Shown in pieces: positions 44,872 to 54,953 of a stretch of DNA of 64,000 nucleotides. Numbering within the stretch: the stretch's first letter is position 1; each line of letters begins with the position of its first letter. The stretch is taken from NCBI RefSeq assembly GCF_012928505.1, contig NZ_JABBJN010000009.1, forward strand, positions 1 through 64,000, given 5' to 3'. The notes beneath the pieces are model-generated. The model did not search any database. It saw only the letters and a list, made by a program, of their open reading frames with translations, and was not told the DNA's origin. The DNA is from Achromobacter sp. Bel (GTDB lineage: Bacteria; Pseudomonadota; Gammaproteobacteria; Burkholderiales; Burkholderiaceae_B). The position numbers were made by a program, and so were the translations under genes.

Positions 44872-47628
44872 TCAGGGCGCGGCTTTCTTCTTGAAGTCGC
44901 CAGCGACAGCGGTGCTGAAGCCATCCGCGCGCAGGTACTTGCGCACGGCCGCGTTGACCGCGTCGGGCGTCAGCGCCGAGATCTTCTTGTCCATCTCAGC
45001 CGACCATTCGAACGTACGGCCCCGTTGCAGGTAGTCCAGCCAGGTGCCGGCCAGGATGTCGTCTTGCGCACGCGCCAGGTTGCGGTAGTTCAGCAGGGCA
45101 TTGATGCCTTCGGAGATTTCCTTCTCTGAAAAACCGTCCTTCAACACGCGGGCAAGTTCCTCGTTGATGGCCTTTTCCAGGCGTTCGCGGTTCTGCGGCG
45201 CATAGATGGCGTACATGGTCCAACTGGCGCTGGGCTCGAACGAGGACACTGACAGTGAACTGCGGACGTTATAGGAAAGGCCTTCGGTTTCGCGCACGCG
45301 GTTCCACAGGCGCGAGGTTTCCGAGGCGCCGAACAGATAGTTGGCCAGGTACAGGGAGGCGTAGTCGGCATCCGTGTCCTGCAGCTTCAGCGGCATGCGC
45401 GAGATGTAGAAGGCGTTGGCCTTGTCGGGGGTGTCGATGTCGAACTGCTTGGCAGGGATATCGCGGTAGGGATTGGCTACCCGGGTGTAGGCGGGCGCCT
45501 TCTTCCAGCCGGCCAGGCTGGTCTTGAGCGCCTTTTCCACGGCTTCCGGTTCAAAGTCGCCGACGGCCGAATACTCGATCTTGCCCGCGCCGTAGAACTT
45601 GGCATGGAACTTGGCCAGGGCGTCGCGGTTCAGGCCGCGCACGCTGGCAAGCGACTCTTCGAACGTGGGGACATAGCGCAGGTCGTTGGCGGGCCACGGA
45701 TTGTCCTGCCGGGCCAAGGCGCGTCCGGCCAGGGCGGAGGGTTCGGTCATGGCGTTCTGGATCGAGGTTTCAAGCTGGCGCTGGTATTCCTCCAACTGCT
45801 CCTTCGGGAAGTTGGCGTTGCGCACGATTTCAAGCGCCAGCGCGGTCAGTTCAGGCAGGTTCTCGCCTTTGGTCGACATGGCAATCTTGAGGGTGGTGCC
45901 GCCGCCGCTGAAGCCGAGTTCGGCCTGCAGCTTGTCCAGGCGGTCCTGGATGTCCTGGCGCGACAGCTTGGGCGTGCCGCGGGTCAGCAGGTCGGCCACG
46001 GCGCTGGCGTTCACGCGCTGGCCCAGCAGGTCTTTTTCGTTGCCGAACTGAATCAGCATCTGGGCCTGCACGCGGTTGCCGCGGGTGGCCTTGGGCAACA
46101 GCGCCAGTTGGACGGGGCCATTGGGCAGGTCCAGCTTCTTGCGTTGGGTCAACTTGTCGATGTTGGCGGGGGTGGGGTCAAAGGCGGACGCCGCCTTGAA
46201 GTCCGGATCGCCCTTGTAGTCCTTGAACACGGCGGTCAGGTCCTCGCGCTGCAACTGCGGCGCGCGCAGGGGCTTTTCCGTCGGGATATAGCGGCCTTCG
46301 ATGCGGTTGCTCTGCACCAGATAGGTGACGGCGGCTTGCTGGACCTCGGCCAGCGAGGCCTTGCGGGCGCGATCGCGTTGCAGGAAGAACAGGCGCCAGT
46401 CGCCAGCGGCGATGGCTTCGGACAGCGCCACGCCGACTTGCTCGGGATCACTATAGGTCTGTTCCCATGCCGTCAGCCATTTGCTGCGCGCGCGGTCCAG
46501 TTCCTGCTGCGTGAAGGGCTTTTTGCCCAGCGTTTCCAGGGTGCTGGTCAAGGCCTTCACGGCCGGGTCCAGGTTTTTTCCAGGAGGCAGCTGCGCGCCG
46601 AACATCGCCAGGCCCGGGTCGCGGTTTTCCATGGTGAAGCCGAACACGCCCGAGGCCAGCTTGGTAGCGACCAGCGCGTGATACAGGCGGCCCGACGGCG
46701 TGTCGGACAGGATCACGGTGGCCAGGTCCAGCGGGACGAAATCGGGGCTGCCCGCAGCGGGGATGTGGTACATCGCGGCCACCAGCGGGGTGCCGCCGGC
46801 GCGGCGCAGCGTCACCGAGCGTTCGCCGTCCTGCACGGGTTCCACGGTGTACTCGGGCGGCAGCTTGCGGTCGGGCTTGGGCAGCTTGCCCAGCGTTTCC
46901 TCGATGTCCGCCAGCGTGGCTTGCGGGTCGAACTTGCCGGCCACGATCAGCACCGCGTTATCCGGCTGGTAATACTCGTGATAGAAGGCGCGCAGTTGGC
47001 CGATGTCCACGTTTTCGACGTCGGACCGGGCGCCGATGGTGTTCTTGCCGTAGCTATGCCATTGGAAGGCTGCGGCCTGCATCTTCTGCATCAGGATGCG
47101 GGACGGGCTGTTTTCACCGCTTTCCATTTCGTTGCGGACCACGGTCATTTCCGAATCCAGGTCTTCCTTCGCGATCAGGGAATTGACCATGGCGTCGGCT
47201 TGCCAGCCCAGATACCACTTGAGGGTGTCGGGGTTGGCGGCGAAGCTGGCGAAATAATTGGTGCGGTCGCTGGAGGTCGAACCGTTGGCTTGCAGGCCGC
47301 GGCGCGAGAACTCGCCCATGGCGTTGCGGGTGGTGGACGTGCCTTTGAACAGCATGTGTTCAAGCAGGTGCGCCATGCCAGTCTGGCCGTAGTTTTCGTT
47401 GCGCGAACCGACCAGGTAGGTCATGTTGACCGTGGTCGAGGGCTTGGACTCGTCGGGAACCAGCAGCACTCTCAGGCCATTGGCCAATCGGTATTCGGTG
47501 ATGCCTTCGATCGAGGCGGCCTCCGAGACGCCGGCCGGAAGGCTGGCGGCGCCGGCCTGGAAGGCCAGGAAGGAGGAAAACAGCAGCACGCCCAGTGGGC
47601 GCGGCAGCTTCGATAGGGACAGGCGCAT
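44872..47628 (-). CDS. M16 family zinc metallopeptidase (pitrilysin type), exported
   Basis: This protein of about 918 residues begins at ATG 47628 after AAAGGA, with a signal peptide (LGVLLFSSFLAFQAGAASL). The N-terminal half has the inverted zinc motif HLLEH in GMAHLLEHMLFKGT and the downstream Glu in EMTVVRNEME; the C-terminal half repeats the fold without the motif, giving the usual clam-shell of two M16 pairs. It probably degrades small peptides in the periplasm. An alternative ATG seven codons upstream has a weaker ribosome site. It is divergent from a GNAT gene. Confidence 0.9.
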   Translation of the reverse strand: MRLSLSKLPRPLGVLLFSSFLAFQAGAASLPAGVSEAASIEGITEYRLANGLRVLLVPDESKPSTTVNMTYLVGSRNENYGQTGMAHLLEHMLFKGTSTTRNAMGEFSRRGLQANGSTSSDRTNYFASFAANPDTLKWYLGWQADAMVNSLIAKEDLDSEMTVVRNEMESGENSPSRILMQKMQAAAFQWHSYGKNTIGARSDVENVDIGQLRAFYHEYYQPDNAVLIVAGKFDPQATLADIEETLGKLPKPDRKLPPEYTVEPVQDGERSVTLRRAGGTPLVAAMYHIPAAGSPDFVPLDLATVILSDTPSGRLYHALVATKLASGVFGFTMENRDPGLAMFGAQLPPGKNLDPAVKALTSTLETLGKKPFTQQELDRARSKWLTAWEQTYSDPEQVGVALSEAIAAGDWRLFFLQRDRARKASLAEVQQAAVTYLVQSNRIEGRYIPTEKPLRAPQLQREDLTAVFKDYKGDPDFKAASAFDPTPANIDKLTQRKKLDLPNGPVQLALLPKATRGNRVQAQMLIQFGNEKDLLGQRVNASAVADLLTRGTPKLSRQDIQDRLDKLQAELGFSGGGTTLKIAMSTKGENLPELTALALEIVRNANFPKEQLEEYQRQLETSIQNAMTEPSALAGRALARQDNPWPANDLRYVPTFEESLASVRGLNRDALAKFHAKFYGAGKIEYSAVGDFEPEAVEKALKTSLAGWKKAPAYTRVANPYRDIPAKQFDIDTPDKANAFYISRMPLKLQDTDADYASLYLANYLFGASETSRLWNRVRETEGLSYNVRSSLSVSSFEPSASWTMYAIYAPQNRERLEKAINEELARVLKDGFSEKEISEGINALLNYRNLARAQDDILAGTWLDYLQRGRTFEWSAEMDKKISALTPDAVNAAVRKYLRADGFSTAVAGDFKKKAAP

Positions 47629-47737
47629 GGCAGACAATTCCTTTGGCATGGCAGAATCCGTTGGAGTGTATACGTTGCCAATGGTTCAAGGGCCGGTCCG
47701 GGCAGCGCCCGACGGCCGCACGGCAAGGAAATCCGAC

Positions 47738-48337
47738 ATGTCTTTATCGCTGGAAGTAGAAACGCCGCGCCTGGTGCTGCGGCAATGGCGCGCCGACGAC
47801 CGCAAGCTGTTCGCCCAGATGAATGCGGACCCGAGTGTCACGGAATTCCTGCTACCGCTCACCGCGCTGCAAAGCGATGCGCTGGCCGCCCGCCTGGCGG
47901 CCGGCATCGACGAACATGGCTGGGGGTTCTGGGCGGTCGAGGCGCCTGGCGTGGCACCTTTCGTGGGGTTCGTGGGGATCAAGCCGATGCCGCCGGTGCT
48001 GCCGTTCGCGCCGGGCGTCGAGATCGGCTGGCGCCTGGCCCGGCCGTTCTGGGGGCGCGGCTACGCCAGCGAGGCCGCGCTGGCCGCGTTGCGCGTGGGA
48101 TTCGAGCAGGTGGGGCTGGCCGAGATCGTGGCGTTCACGGCTGTGGGCAACCAGCGCTCGCGCGCTGTGATGGCCCGCCTGGGCATGCGCGAGGACGCCG
48201 ATCTGTTCGATCACCCCGCTGTTCCCGCAGGCCATCCGCTGCGCCCGCATGTGCTGTACCGCATGGGGCAGGCGCAATGGCGCGACCAAAAAAACGGTGA
48301 CGCAGAGTCAGGCGGGATGCCGGTTGCGGCCGCATAA
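47738..48337 (+). CDS. GNAT acetyltransferase, RimJ/RimL-like
   Basis: This 199-residue protein starts at ATG 47738 after AAGGAA. The order LETPRLVLRQWRADDRKLFA-like N-terminus, IGWRLARPFWGRGYASEA (acetyl-CoA pyrophosphate loop RGYASEA) and AFTAVGNQRSRAVMARLGM fits the RimJ/RimL branch, which acetylates N-termini of ribosomal proteins or other amines. Specific substrate cannot be told. Its C-terminus carries an extra 20 polar residues. It diverges from the M16 peptidase gene. Confidence 0.85.
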   Translation: MSLSLEVETPRLVLRQWRADDRKLFAQMNADPSVTEFLLPLTALQSDALAARLAAGIDEHGWGFWAVEAPGVAPFVGFVGIKPMPPVLPFAPGVEIGWRLARPFWGRGYASEAALAALRVGFEQVGLAEIVAFTAVGNQRSRAVMARLGMREDADLFDHPAVPAGHPLRPHVLYRMGQAQWRDQKNGDAESGGMPVAAA

Positions 48338-48586
48338 GCGTCCGAAAGCCGCATCCGCATAGGGTGCTGCGATGCAACATCCTTAGTGCGCAAGGCAAAT
48401 TTGGGGCAGGCCTGCGTGCGGGTGTAAGCTTTGAAGCACGTAGTAGCTGTTGCCGACGGGATGCGCGACAGCCGTCTACCGGCTTCCCGTCCAACGCCAG
48501 ACGCCGCCGCAAGCGCGGCGCCGGTGCTTGTTGTTCGCGCCTTCGCTGCCGGCATCCTGCCGGCGCATTTTTCGGAGGAACGACCC

Positions 48587-48964
48587 ATGCTGACCGAGAT
48601 CGTCACGCGTGCCTTGTCCCAGTTGACCGGTAGCGCCCTGAGCGGCGACGGGATCAAAGGGCAATTCCAATACGCCTATGCCAGTGATGACGGCCAATTC
48701 GTGGCCATACTGACGCACGACATGACCACCTATGTGGTGGACCTGAGCACGCAGCGGTATTTCGCGGAGTGCGGCGGTTCGCCCCGCGGGTTCGCCGGAC
48801 ATGTGCTGGAAATGGAAGGCGCCGCGGCGCGCAGCCATCCCTGGCCGGCGGCCAACGATCTGTTCGACCTGGACATGGACGCCGACGAGCTGTCATGGCG
48901 CCAGTGCCCCGGCTTGCGCCGCCCGTCCGCCGCCCACCGATCTGTGGAGAGCCGCGCCGCCTGA
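48587..48964 (+). CDS. Small soluble hypothetical protein
   Basis: This 125-residue protein starts at ATG 48587, 6 nt after GGAGGA. It reads MLTEIVTRALSQLTGSALSG, then an all-beta stretch QFQYAYASDDGQFVAILTHDMTTYVVDLSTQRYF (in parts QFQYAYASDDGQFVAIL and TTYVVDLSTQRYF), and an acidic DLFDLDMDADEL. No family recognised. A good ribosome site, neighbouring terminator and normal codon use support a real gene. The 249-nt gap before it holds a probable 5' UTR with no other signal. Confidence 0.65.
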   Translation: MLTEIVTRALSQLTGSALSGDGIKGQFQYAYASDDGQFVAILTHDMTTYVVDLSTQRYFAECGGSPRGFAGHVLEMEGAAARSHPWPAANDLFDLDMDADELSWRQCPGLRRPSAAHRSVESRAA

Positions 48965-48993
48965 GAGTGGCCAGAAGCGGCAGCAACTCACTG

Positions 48994-49020
48994 AACCGGC
49001 GAATTCGCCGGTTTTTTTTT
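48994..49020 (+). terminator. Terminator of the gene ending at 48964
   Basis: ACCGGCG pairs with CGCCGGT around AATT, extended by flanking pairs, followed by nine T residues. The next gene begins only 25 nt later. Confidence 0.88.
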
Positions 49021-49045
49021 TATGATGGGCAGTACAATTTTCAGG

Positions 49046-49603
49046 ATGAAATCACCCGCTGACTCTCTCGCGCCGGACGGCGCGTTCCTTGTCGACTGCA
49101 CGCATGAGCGCCATGCGGACCAGATCCTGGCCATCTTCAACGACGCCATCGTCAACTCCACCGCGCTTTACGACTACAAGCCGCGGCCGCGCGAAGCGAT
49201 GCAAGGCTGGTTCCAGGTCAAGCAGCAGGGCGGTTTTCCCGTCGTCGGATTCGAGAACTCGGCGGGCGAGCTGATGGCGTTCGCCAGCTATGGCACCTTC
49301 CGCGCGTGGCCCGCGTTCAAATACTCGGTCGAGCATTCTGTCTACGTCGACGGGCGGTTCCGCGGTAAAGGCCTGGGCGAGGCCATGATGCGCGTGCTGA
49401 TTGATCGGGCGCGCGCCAACCAGGTGCATGTGCTGGTCGGCGGCATCGACGCGTCGAATGGGGGCAGCATCCGCCTGCACGAGAAGCTGGGTTTCAAGCA
49501 CTCGGGCACCATCAAGGAAGCGGGCTTCAAGTTCGGACGCTGGCTGGATCTGGCGTTTTATCAGCTGACGCTGGATACGCCCGAGCAGCCGGTGGATGGG
49601 TGA
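49046..49603 (+). CDS. GNAT acetyltransferase, phosphinothricin/methionine-sulfone type
   Basis: This 185-residue enzyme has the pattern of the PAT/YncA branch: ILAIFNDAIVNSTALYDYKPR near the N-terminus, YVDGRFRGKGLGEAMM as the acetyl-CoA loop and IDASNGGSIRLHEKLGFKHSG. Members acetylate methionine sulfone, sulfoximine or phosphinothricin-like amines. The start is uncertain: ATG 49046 has AGG immediately before it, and ATG 49022 abuts the upstream terminator T-tract. A TACAAT box at 49032-49037 would give a leaderless mRNA beginning near 49046. Confidence 0.85.
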   Translation: MKSPADSLAPDGAFLVDCTHERHADQILAIFNDAIVNSTALYDYKPRPREAMQGWFQVKQQGGFPVVGFENSAGELMAFASYGTFRAWPAFKYSVEHSVYVDGRFRGKGLGEAMMRVLIDRARANQVHVLVGGIDASNGGSIRLHEKLGFKHSGTIKEAGFKFGRWLDLAFYQLTLDTPEQPVDG

Positions 49604-49607
49604 CAGC

Positions 49608-50780
49608 CTACTTGGATAGGACGCGCATGGCCTGTTCCAGGCCGGCGACGGTGACCGGATACATGCGGTCTTGCATGATGTCGCGCATCAACGCGATGGA
49701 TTGCCGGTATTGCCAGGAAGCCGTGGGTTCGGGGTTCAGCCAGACCGATTTGGGCCAGGCGTCCAGCAGCCGCCGCATCCATTGCGCACCGGGTTCCTTG
49801 TTGTAGTGTTCGACGGAGCCACCGGGCTGCAGGATCTCGTAGGGGCTCATGGTGGCATCGCCGACGATGATCAGCCGCCAGTCCGGGTTGTACTTGCGCA
49901 GCACGTCCCAGGTGTCGAAGCGTTCGTTCTGGCGCCGGCGGTTGCTTTGCCACAGGCTTTCGTAGGGGCAGTTGTGGAAGTAATAGACTTCCAGGTTGCG
50001 GAATTCGCTGCGGGCCGCTGAAAATAGTTCTTCGACGCGGCCGATGTGATCGTCCATGCTGCCGCCCACGTCCAGCAGCATCAGCACCTTCACGGTGTTG
50101 TGGCGTTCAGGGACCATGCGCAGGTCCAGGTGGCCGGCGTTGCGCGCGGTGCTGGCGATGGTGTCGTCCAGGTCCAGTTCCAGCTCGGCGCCTTGGCGCG
50201 CAAAGCGGCGCAGCCTGCGCAGCGCCACCTTGAAGTTGCGCGTGCCCAGTTCGACCTGGTCGTCGTAGTCCTTAAACTGGCGCATGTCCCAGACCTTGAC
50301 CGCCGAGCGGTTGCCGGCCGAGGCGCCGCCCACGCGGATGCCTTCGGGGTGGTAGCCGCCGTTGCCGAACGGCGAGGTGCCGCCGGTGCCGATCCATTTG
50401 CTGCCGCCCGCGTGGCGCTCTTTCTGCTCTTCCATGCGTTCCTTGAAGAGCTCCATCAGCTTGTCCCAGCCGTGCTTTTCGATGGCGGCCTTTTCTTCGG
50501 GCGACAGGTTTTTCTCGAACTGCTTGATCATCCAGTCCAGCGGGATCTCCTTGCCGGCCGGCAAGGCGGCTTCGATGCCCTTGTAATACGCGCCGAAGGC
50601 CTTGTCGTAGCGGTCGTAGAGCGACTCGTCCTTGACCAGCGTGGCACGCGCCAGGAAGTAGAACTCGTCCAGCGTGGGCGCCATGAGGTCCTGGCGCAAC
50701 GCGTCCACCAGCGTCAGGTATTCCTTGACCGAGACGGGCAGCTTGTGCGCCCGGAGGTGATAGAAGAAGTCGATCAGCAT
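49608..50780 (-). CDS. VWA domain protein, CoxE-like, partner of a MoxR ATPase
   Basis: This 390-residue soluble protein has an N-terminal helical region ([21 protein letters not shown]), a glycine-rich linker around residue 140, and a CoxE-type von Willebrand A domain from about 215 with the MIDAS core [14 protein letters not shown] and later [13 protein letters not shown]. CoxE/MoxR pairs insert metal cofactors or activate enzymes in other bacteria. Here it sits 26 nt downstream of the MoxR gene on the minus strand. The target enzyme is unknown; the nearby cytochromes c on the opposite strand may be coincidental. Confidence 0.88.
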   Translation of the reverse strand: MLIDFFYHLRAHKLPVSVKEYLTLVDALRQDLMAPTLDEFYFLARATLVKDESLYDRYDKAFGAYYKGIEAALPAGKEIPLDWMIKQFEKNLSPEEKAAIEKHGWDKLMELFKERMEEQKERHAGGSKWIGTGGTSPFGNGGYHPEGIRVGGASAGNRSAVKVWDMRQFKDYDDQVELGTRNFKVALRRLRRFARQGAELELDLDDTIASTARNAGHLDLRMVPERHNTVKVLMLLDVGGSMDDHIGRVEELFSAARSEFRNLEVYYFHNCPYESLWQSNRRRQNERFDTWDVLRKYNPDWRLIIVGDATMSPYEILQPGGSVEHYNKEPGAQWMRRLLDAWPKSVWLNPEPTASWQYRQSIALMRDIMQDRMYPVTVAGLEQAMRVLSK

Positions 50781-50805
50781 GTGCGGGCCGCCGGTAGCTG
50801 CAAGA

Positions 50806-51687
50806 TCAACGGCGCTGGCCGCCGCGCGTCATGGCCGCGAGGCGTTCCAGCAGATGCACGTCTTGCTCGTTTTTCAACAGCGCGCCGGCCATGAGCGGCA
50901 CGGCGGTGGCGGTGTGCGCGTCGATCTCGGCGGCCGTGGCGTCTTCGGCCAGCAGCAGGCGCAGCCAGTCCAGCAATTCGGAGGTGGACGGTTTTTTCTT
51001 CAGGCCGGGCGCGTCGCGCAGCGCGAAGAACGTGTCCAGCGCGGCGCGCAGAACATCCTGCTTCAGGTGCGGATAGTGCACGGCCACGATGTCGCGCATG
51101 GTTTCGCGGTCGGGGAAGCGGATGTAGTGGAAAAAGCAGCGGCGCAGGAACGCGTCGGGCAGGTCCTTCTCGTTGTTGGAGGTGATGATGACGAGCGGGC
51201 GGTGGCGCGCGGCGATGGTCTCGCGCGTTTCGTACACATGGAATTCCATGCGGTCCAGCTCGCGCAGCAGGTCGTTGGGGAATTCGATGTCGGCCTTGTC
51301 GATCTCGTCGATCAGCAGCACCACCGGCTCGTCGGCCTGGAAGGCCTGCCACAAGGTGCCCTGCACGATGTAGTTGCGGATGTCGCGGACTTTTTCATCG
51401 CCCAGCTGCGAGTCGCGCAGGCGCGACACTGCGTCGTATTCGTACAAGCCCTGATGCGCCTTGGTCGTGGACTTGATATGCCATTGCAGCAGCGGCCGTC
51501 CCAGCGCGCGCGCCACTTCTTCCGCCAGGATGGTCTTGCCCGTGCCGGGCTCCCCCTTGATCAGCAGCGGCCGCTGCAGGGTCAGGGCGGCGTTGACGGC
51601 CAGCTTCAGGTCGTCGGTGGCGACGTAGCTGTCGGTTCCGTTGAAGCGGGCGGGCGAGGTCGGGGAGGCGGACTGGGCTGCGGACAT
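50806..51687 (-). CDS. MoxR-family AAA+ ATPase
   Basis: This 293-residue AAA+ ATPase has Walker A GEPGTGKT at about 43-50, Walker B VVLLIDEIDKAD, and sensor TSNNEKDLPDAFLRRCFFHY. MoxR ATPases act as metal-insertion or maturation chaperones with VWA partners. It precedes its VWA partner by 26 nt leftward and diverges from the two cytochrome c genes across 178 nt. Length is as expected. Confidence 0.92.
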   Translation of the reverse strand: MSAAQSASPTSPARFNGTDSYVATDDLKLAVNAALTLQRPLLIKGEPGTGKTILAEEVARALGRPLLQWHIKSTTKAHQGLYEYDAVSRLRDSQLGDEKVRDIRNYIVQGTLWQAFQADEPVVLLIDEIDKADIEFPNDLLRELDRMEFHVYETRETIAARHRPLVIITSNNEKDLPDAFLRRCFFHYIRFPDRETMRDIVAVHYPHLKQDVLRAALDTFFALRDAPGLKKKPSTSELLDWLRLLLAEDATAAEIDAHTATAVPLMAGALLKNEQDVHLLERLAAMTRGGQRR

Positions 51688-51865
51688 TGTCTGATGGCTT
51701 CCGAGGATTGACGGTGATCAATACCATCGTAAGGTATTAATCCTGAGCAATTATCGTACAATCAGGCGGTTTTGCAGTTGGGTTCGACCCGCAACGTGTT
51801 TGCAGGGGGCCTTTTCGTGTGATGCAGGCCCTAGTCCTTAAGCCATACCAAGAAGAGCCATTCCA

Positions 51866-52219
51866 ATGAAGTTGCGAACCTCTCTGAAGTGCACGGTTTC
51901 CGTGTTGGCCGCGATGGCATCCTGTGCGATCGCCGGCCAGGCTGTTGCTGCTGACGCAGCGCCTGTCGGCAACATCCAGAACGCCCGTGACAAAGTCTCC
52001 ATGTGCATCGGCTGCCACGGCATCGAAGGCTACAAGGCGACATTTCCCGAGCTTTATCACGTGCCGATGATTGCTGGCCAGAACGCCAAGTACATCGAGA
52101 CCGCCCTTAACGAGTACAAGAAAGGCGCGCGCAGCCATCCCACGATGGACGCCATTGCCGGCAGCCTGTCCGATCAGGACATCGCCGATCTGGCCGCGTA
52201 CTACTCGAATCTCAAATAA
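51866..52219 (+). CDS. Exported monohaem cytochrome c
   Basis: This 117-residue protein has a signal peptide (VSVLAAMASCAIAGQAVAA), haem motif CIGCH (about residue 48) and an axial Met in VPMIAGQ. It is a c553/class I-type periplasmic electron carrier. A second small cytochrome follows after 11 nt, so the two form a pair. SLSDQDIADLAAYYSNLK near the end matches the equivalent DISNVSAWL helix of its neighbour. Upstream is a possible TACAAT -10 near 51755. Confidence 0.9.
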   Translation: MKLRTSLKCTVSVLAAMASCAIAGQAVAADAAPVGNIQNARDKVSMCIGCHGIEGYKATFPELYHVPMIAGQNAKYIETALNEYKKGARSHPTMDAIAGSLSDQDIADLAAYYSNLK

Positions 52220-52230
52220 GGGGCAAAACC

Positions 52231-52593
52231 ATGAACCGCACCATGCTTGCCCTTGCGGGCGCGACCCTGGCCATCGCCGGCACCGCCGCCCAGGCGCAGG
52301 ACCTGGCGGCCGGCAAGGCCGTCTTCGACAAATTCAATTGCGCGTCCTGCCACGGCGCCGACGCCAAGACGGCGGTGGACCCGGCCTACCCGACGCTGGC
52401 GGGCCAGCATGCCGACTACCTGGCCCACGCCCTGAAGGCATACAAGCGCGGCGCCTCAGGCAGCGCGGCCACGGCCAACGTGCGCAAGAACCCCATCATG
52501 GGCGCTTTCGCCACGCAGTTGTCCGACCAGGACATCTCCAACGTATCGGCCTGGCTGGCGTCGATGCCCAGCGACCTGGGCGTGCGCAAGTAA
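52231..52593 (+). CDS. Exported monohaem cytochrome c, second of pair
   Basis: This 120-residue protein has a signal peptide ending in TAAQA, haem motif CASCH in KFNCASCHGADAK and axial Met near NPIMGAFATQLSDQD. It resembles the first cytochrome in layout and is probably a duplicate that diverged. Such pairs look like split cytochrome c4-type dihaem carriers, though function here is inferred. A bidirectional terminator follows at once. Confidence 0.9.
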   Translation: MNRTMLALAGATLAIAGTAAQAQDLAAGKAVFDKFNCASCHGADAKTAVDPAYPTLAGQHADYLAHALKAYKRGASGSAATANVRKNPIMGAFATQLSDQDISNVSAWLASMPSDLGVRK

Positions 52594-52610
52594 GCGCTGG
52601 GCGACTGGGT

Positions 52611-52652
52611 CAATAAAAAACCCTCGGTTTCAGGCCGAGGGTTTTTTTATTG
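52611..52652. terminator. Bidirectional terminator after the cytochrome pair
   Basis: AAAAAACCCTCGG pairs with CCGAGGGTTTTTTT around a 7-nt loop, and the symmetry extends to CAATA/TATTG outside. Confidence 0.94.
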
Positions 52653-52665
52653 CCGGGATGAATGG

Positions 52666-53091
52666 TCAGAGGCTGGCGCGGCGGCGGATCAGGTCGATGT
52701 AGGTGTCGCTGTCCATGGGTGTGCCCAGGCGCTGCGCTTCCCAGACGACCTGACCCAGGCATTCCATGATTTCGTGCGCGGCCTGGTGCGCGTCGGAGCG
52801 CGCGGTCAGCTGCTGGTAAGCGCGGCGGATGCCCGGCGGATGGTCGATGGACAACTGTTCCGCGATCGCCAGGTGCATGGACAGGTGCAGGAAGGGATTG
52901 GTGCGTCCCTTCTCGACGGCGTATTCCATGGTCATGGCTTCCGGGCTTTCAAGGTCACCGTGGTATTCGGGATGCTCGATGATCCAGTCCAGCGCCATGG
53001 CTTCAAGCGGCGTCAGCACTTCGTTGGCGCGGTGCTTGCGCCAGGTGTCGATAAAGAATTCGCGGACTTGGTCGCGGGAGGGATTGAACAT
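52666..53091 (-). CDS. DUF1841 family protein
   Basis: This 141-residue soluble helical protein begins MFNPSRDQVREFFIDTWRKH and contains HLSMHLAIAEQLSIDHPPGIR and AAHEIMECLGQVVWEAQR, the full pattern of DUF1841. The conserved His/Glu residues (HLSMHLAI, HEIMECL) resemble a metal site, but no activity is known. The start at ATG 53091 precedes the repeat array. It converges on the cytochrome operon. Confidence 0.88.
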   Translation of the reverse strand: MFNPSRDQVREFFIDTWRKHRANEVLTPLEAMALDWIIEHPEYHGDLESPEAMTMEYAVEKGRTNPFLHLSMHLAIAEQLSIDHPPGIRRAYQQLTARSDAHQAAHEIMECLGQVVWEAQRLGTPMDSDTYIDLIRRRASL

Positions 53092-53128
53092 CGGTGGGGG
53101 GCGTAATTCGGGGGAGAGAGGTATTTTA

Positions 53129-53418
53129 CCGCTGGGCCGCCCCAAGGTAAAAAGCGCCCCCTCGGGGGCTGCAAGCGCGCAACGCGCGTGCAGCGTGGGG
53201 GCCTGTCGCCGCTGGGCCGCCCCAAGGTAAAAAGCACCCCCTCGGGGGGCAGCAAGCGCGCAACGCGCGTGCAGCGTGGGGGCCGTCGCCGCTGGGCCGC
53301 CCCAAGGTAAAAAGCGCCCCCTCGGGGGGCAGCAAGCGCGCAACGCGCGTGCAGCGTGGGGGCCTGTCGCCGCTGGGCCGCCCCAAGGTAAAAAGCGCCC
53401 CCTCGGGGGGCTTTTTTT
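53129..53418. repeat. Array of four 80-bp extragenic repeats
   Basis: Copies start at 53129, 53209, 53289 and 53370. Each begins CCGCTGGGCCGCCCCAAGG, continues TAAAAAGCGCCCCCTCGGG and then carries a GC-rich arm with GCAAGCGCGCAACGCGCGTGC. The last copy lacks the arm and runs into CTTTTTTT, giving a terminator. Copy 2 has one A substitution and lacks one T. Only 3 positions differ among the full copies, so the array is young. It fills the DUF1841-icd gap (53092-53580) together with the icd leader. Confidence 0.95.
53390..53418 (+). terminator. Terminator formed by the last 80-bp repeat copy
   Basis: AAAAAGCGCCCCC pairs, with one bulge, with GGGGGGCTTTTTTT. Only this copy has a T-tract. Confidence 0.6.
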
Positions 53419-53580
53419 CAGTGGCTCCGGGAGGCGCAAGGCCCGGCAGGCTCTTTGCGATATAGAATTGATCGGTATCCGCCATCCTGTGTGCGGTTCG
53501 CGAGGGCGGTCTCCCCGCGGAATCGGACGCTTTCCGATGCGGCGCGTGCAGAAAAACCACCCGGAGCAAATGGAGCATTC

Positions 53581-54837
<1,257 letters not shown>

Positions 54838-54953
54838 GCTGCGGCCTCGCCGCACGTCCCGCAGAACCCGCCCGCCGTCATGGCGCGCGGGTTTTGTCCA
54901 CCTGACCCGCAAGATGTTCGTTGTGTTTCCGCTTTTCTACTAGGTTGATCGCT

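Noticed and set aside
53129-53418. 80-bp repeats as CRISPR or as a coding repeat
   Set aside because: There are no unique spacers, and the unit lengths (80, 80, 81) break any reading frame; the units contain palindromes and stop codons.
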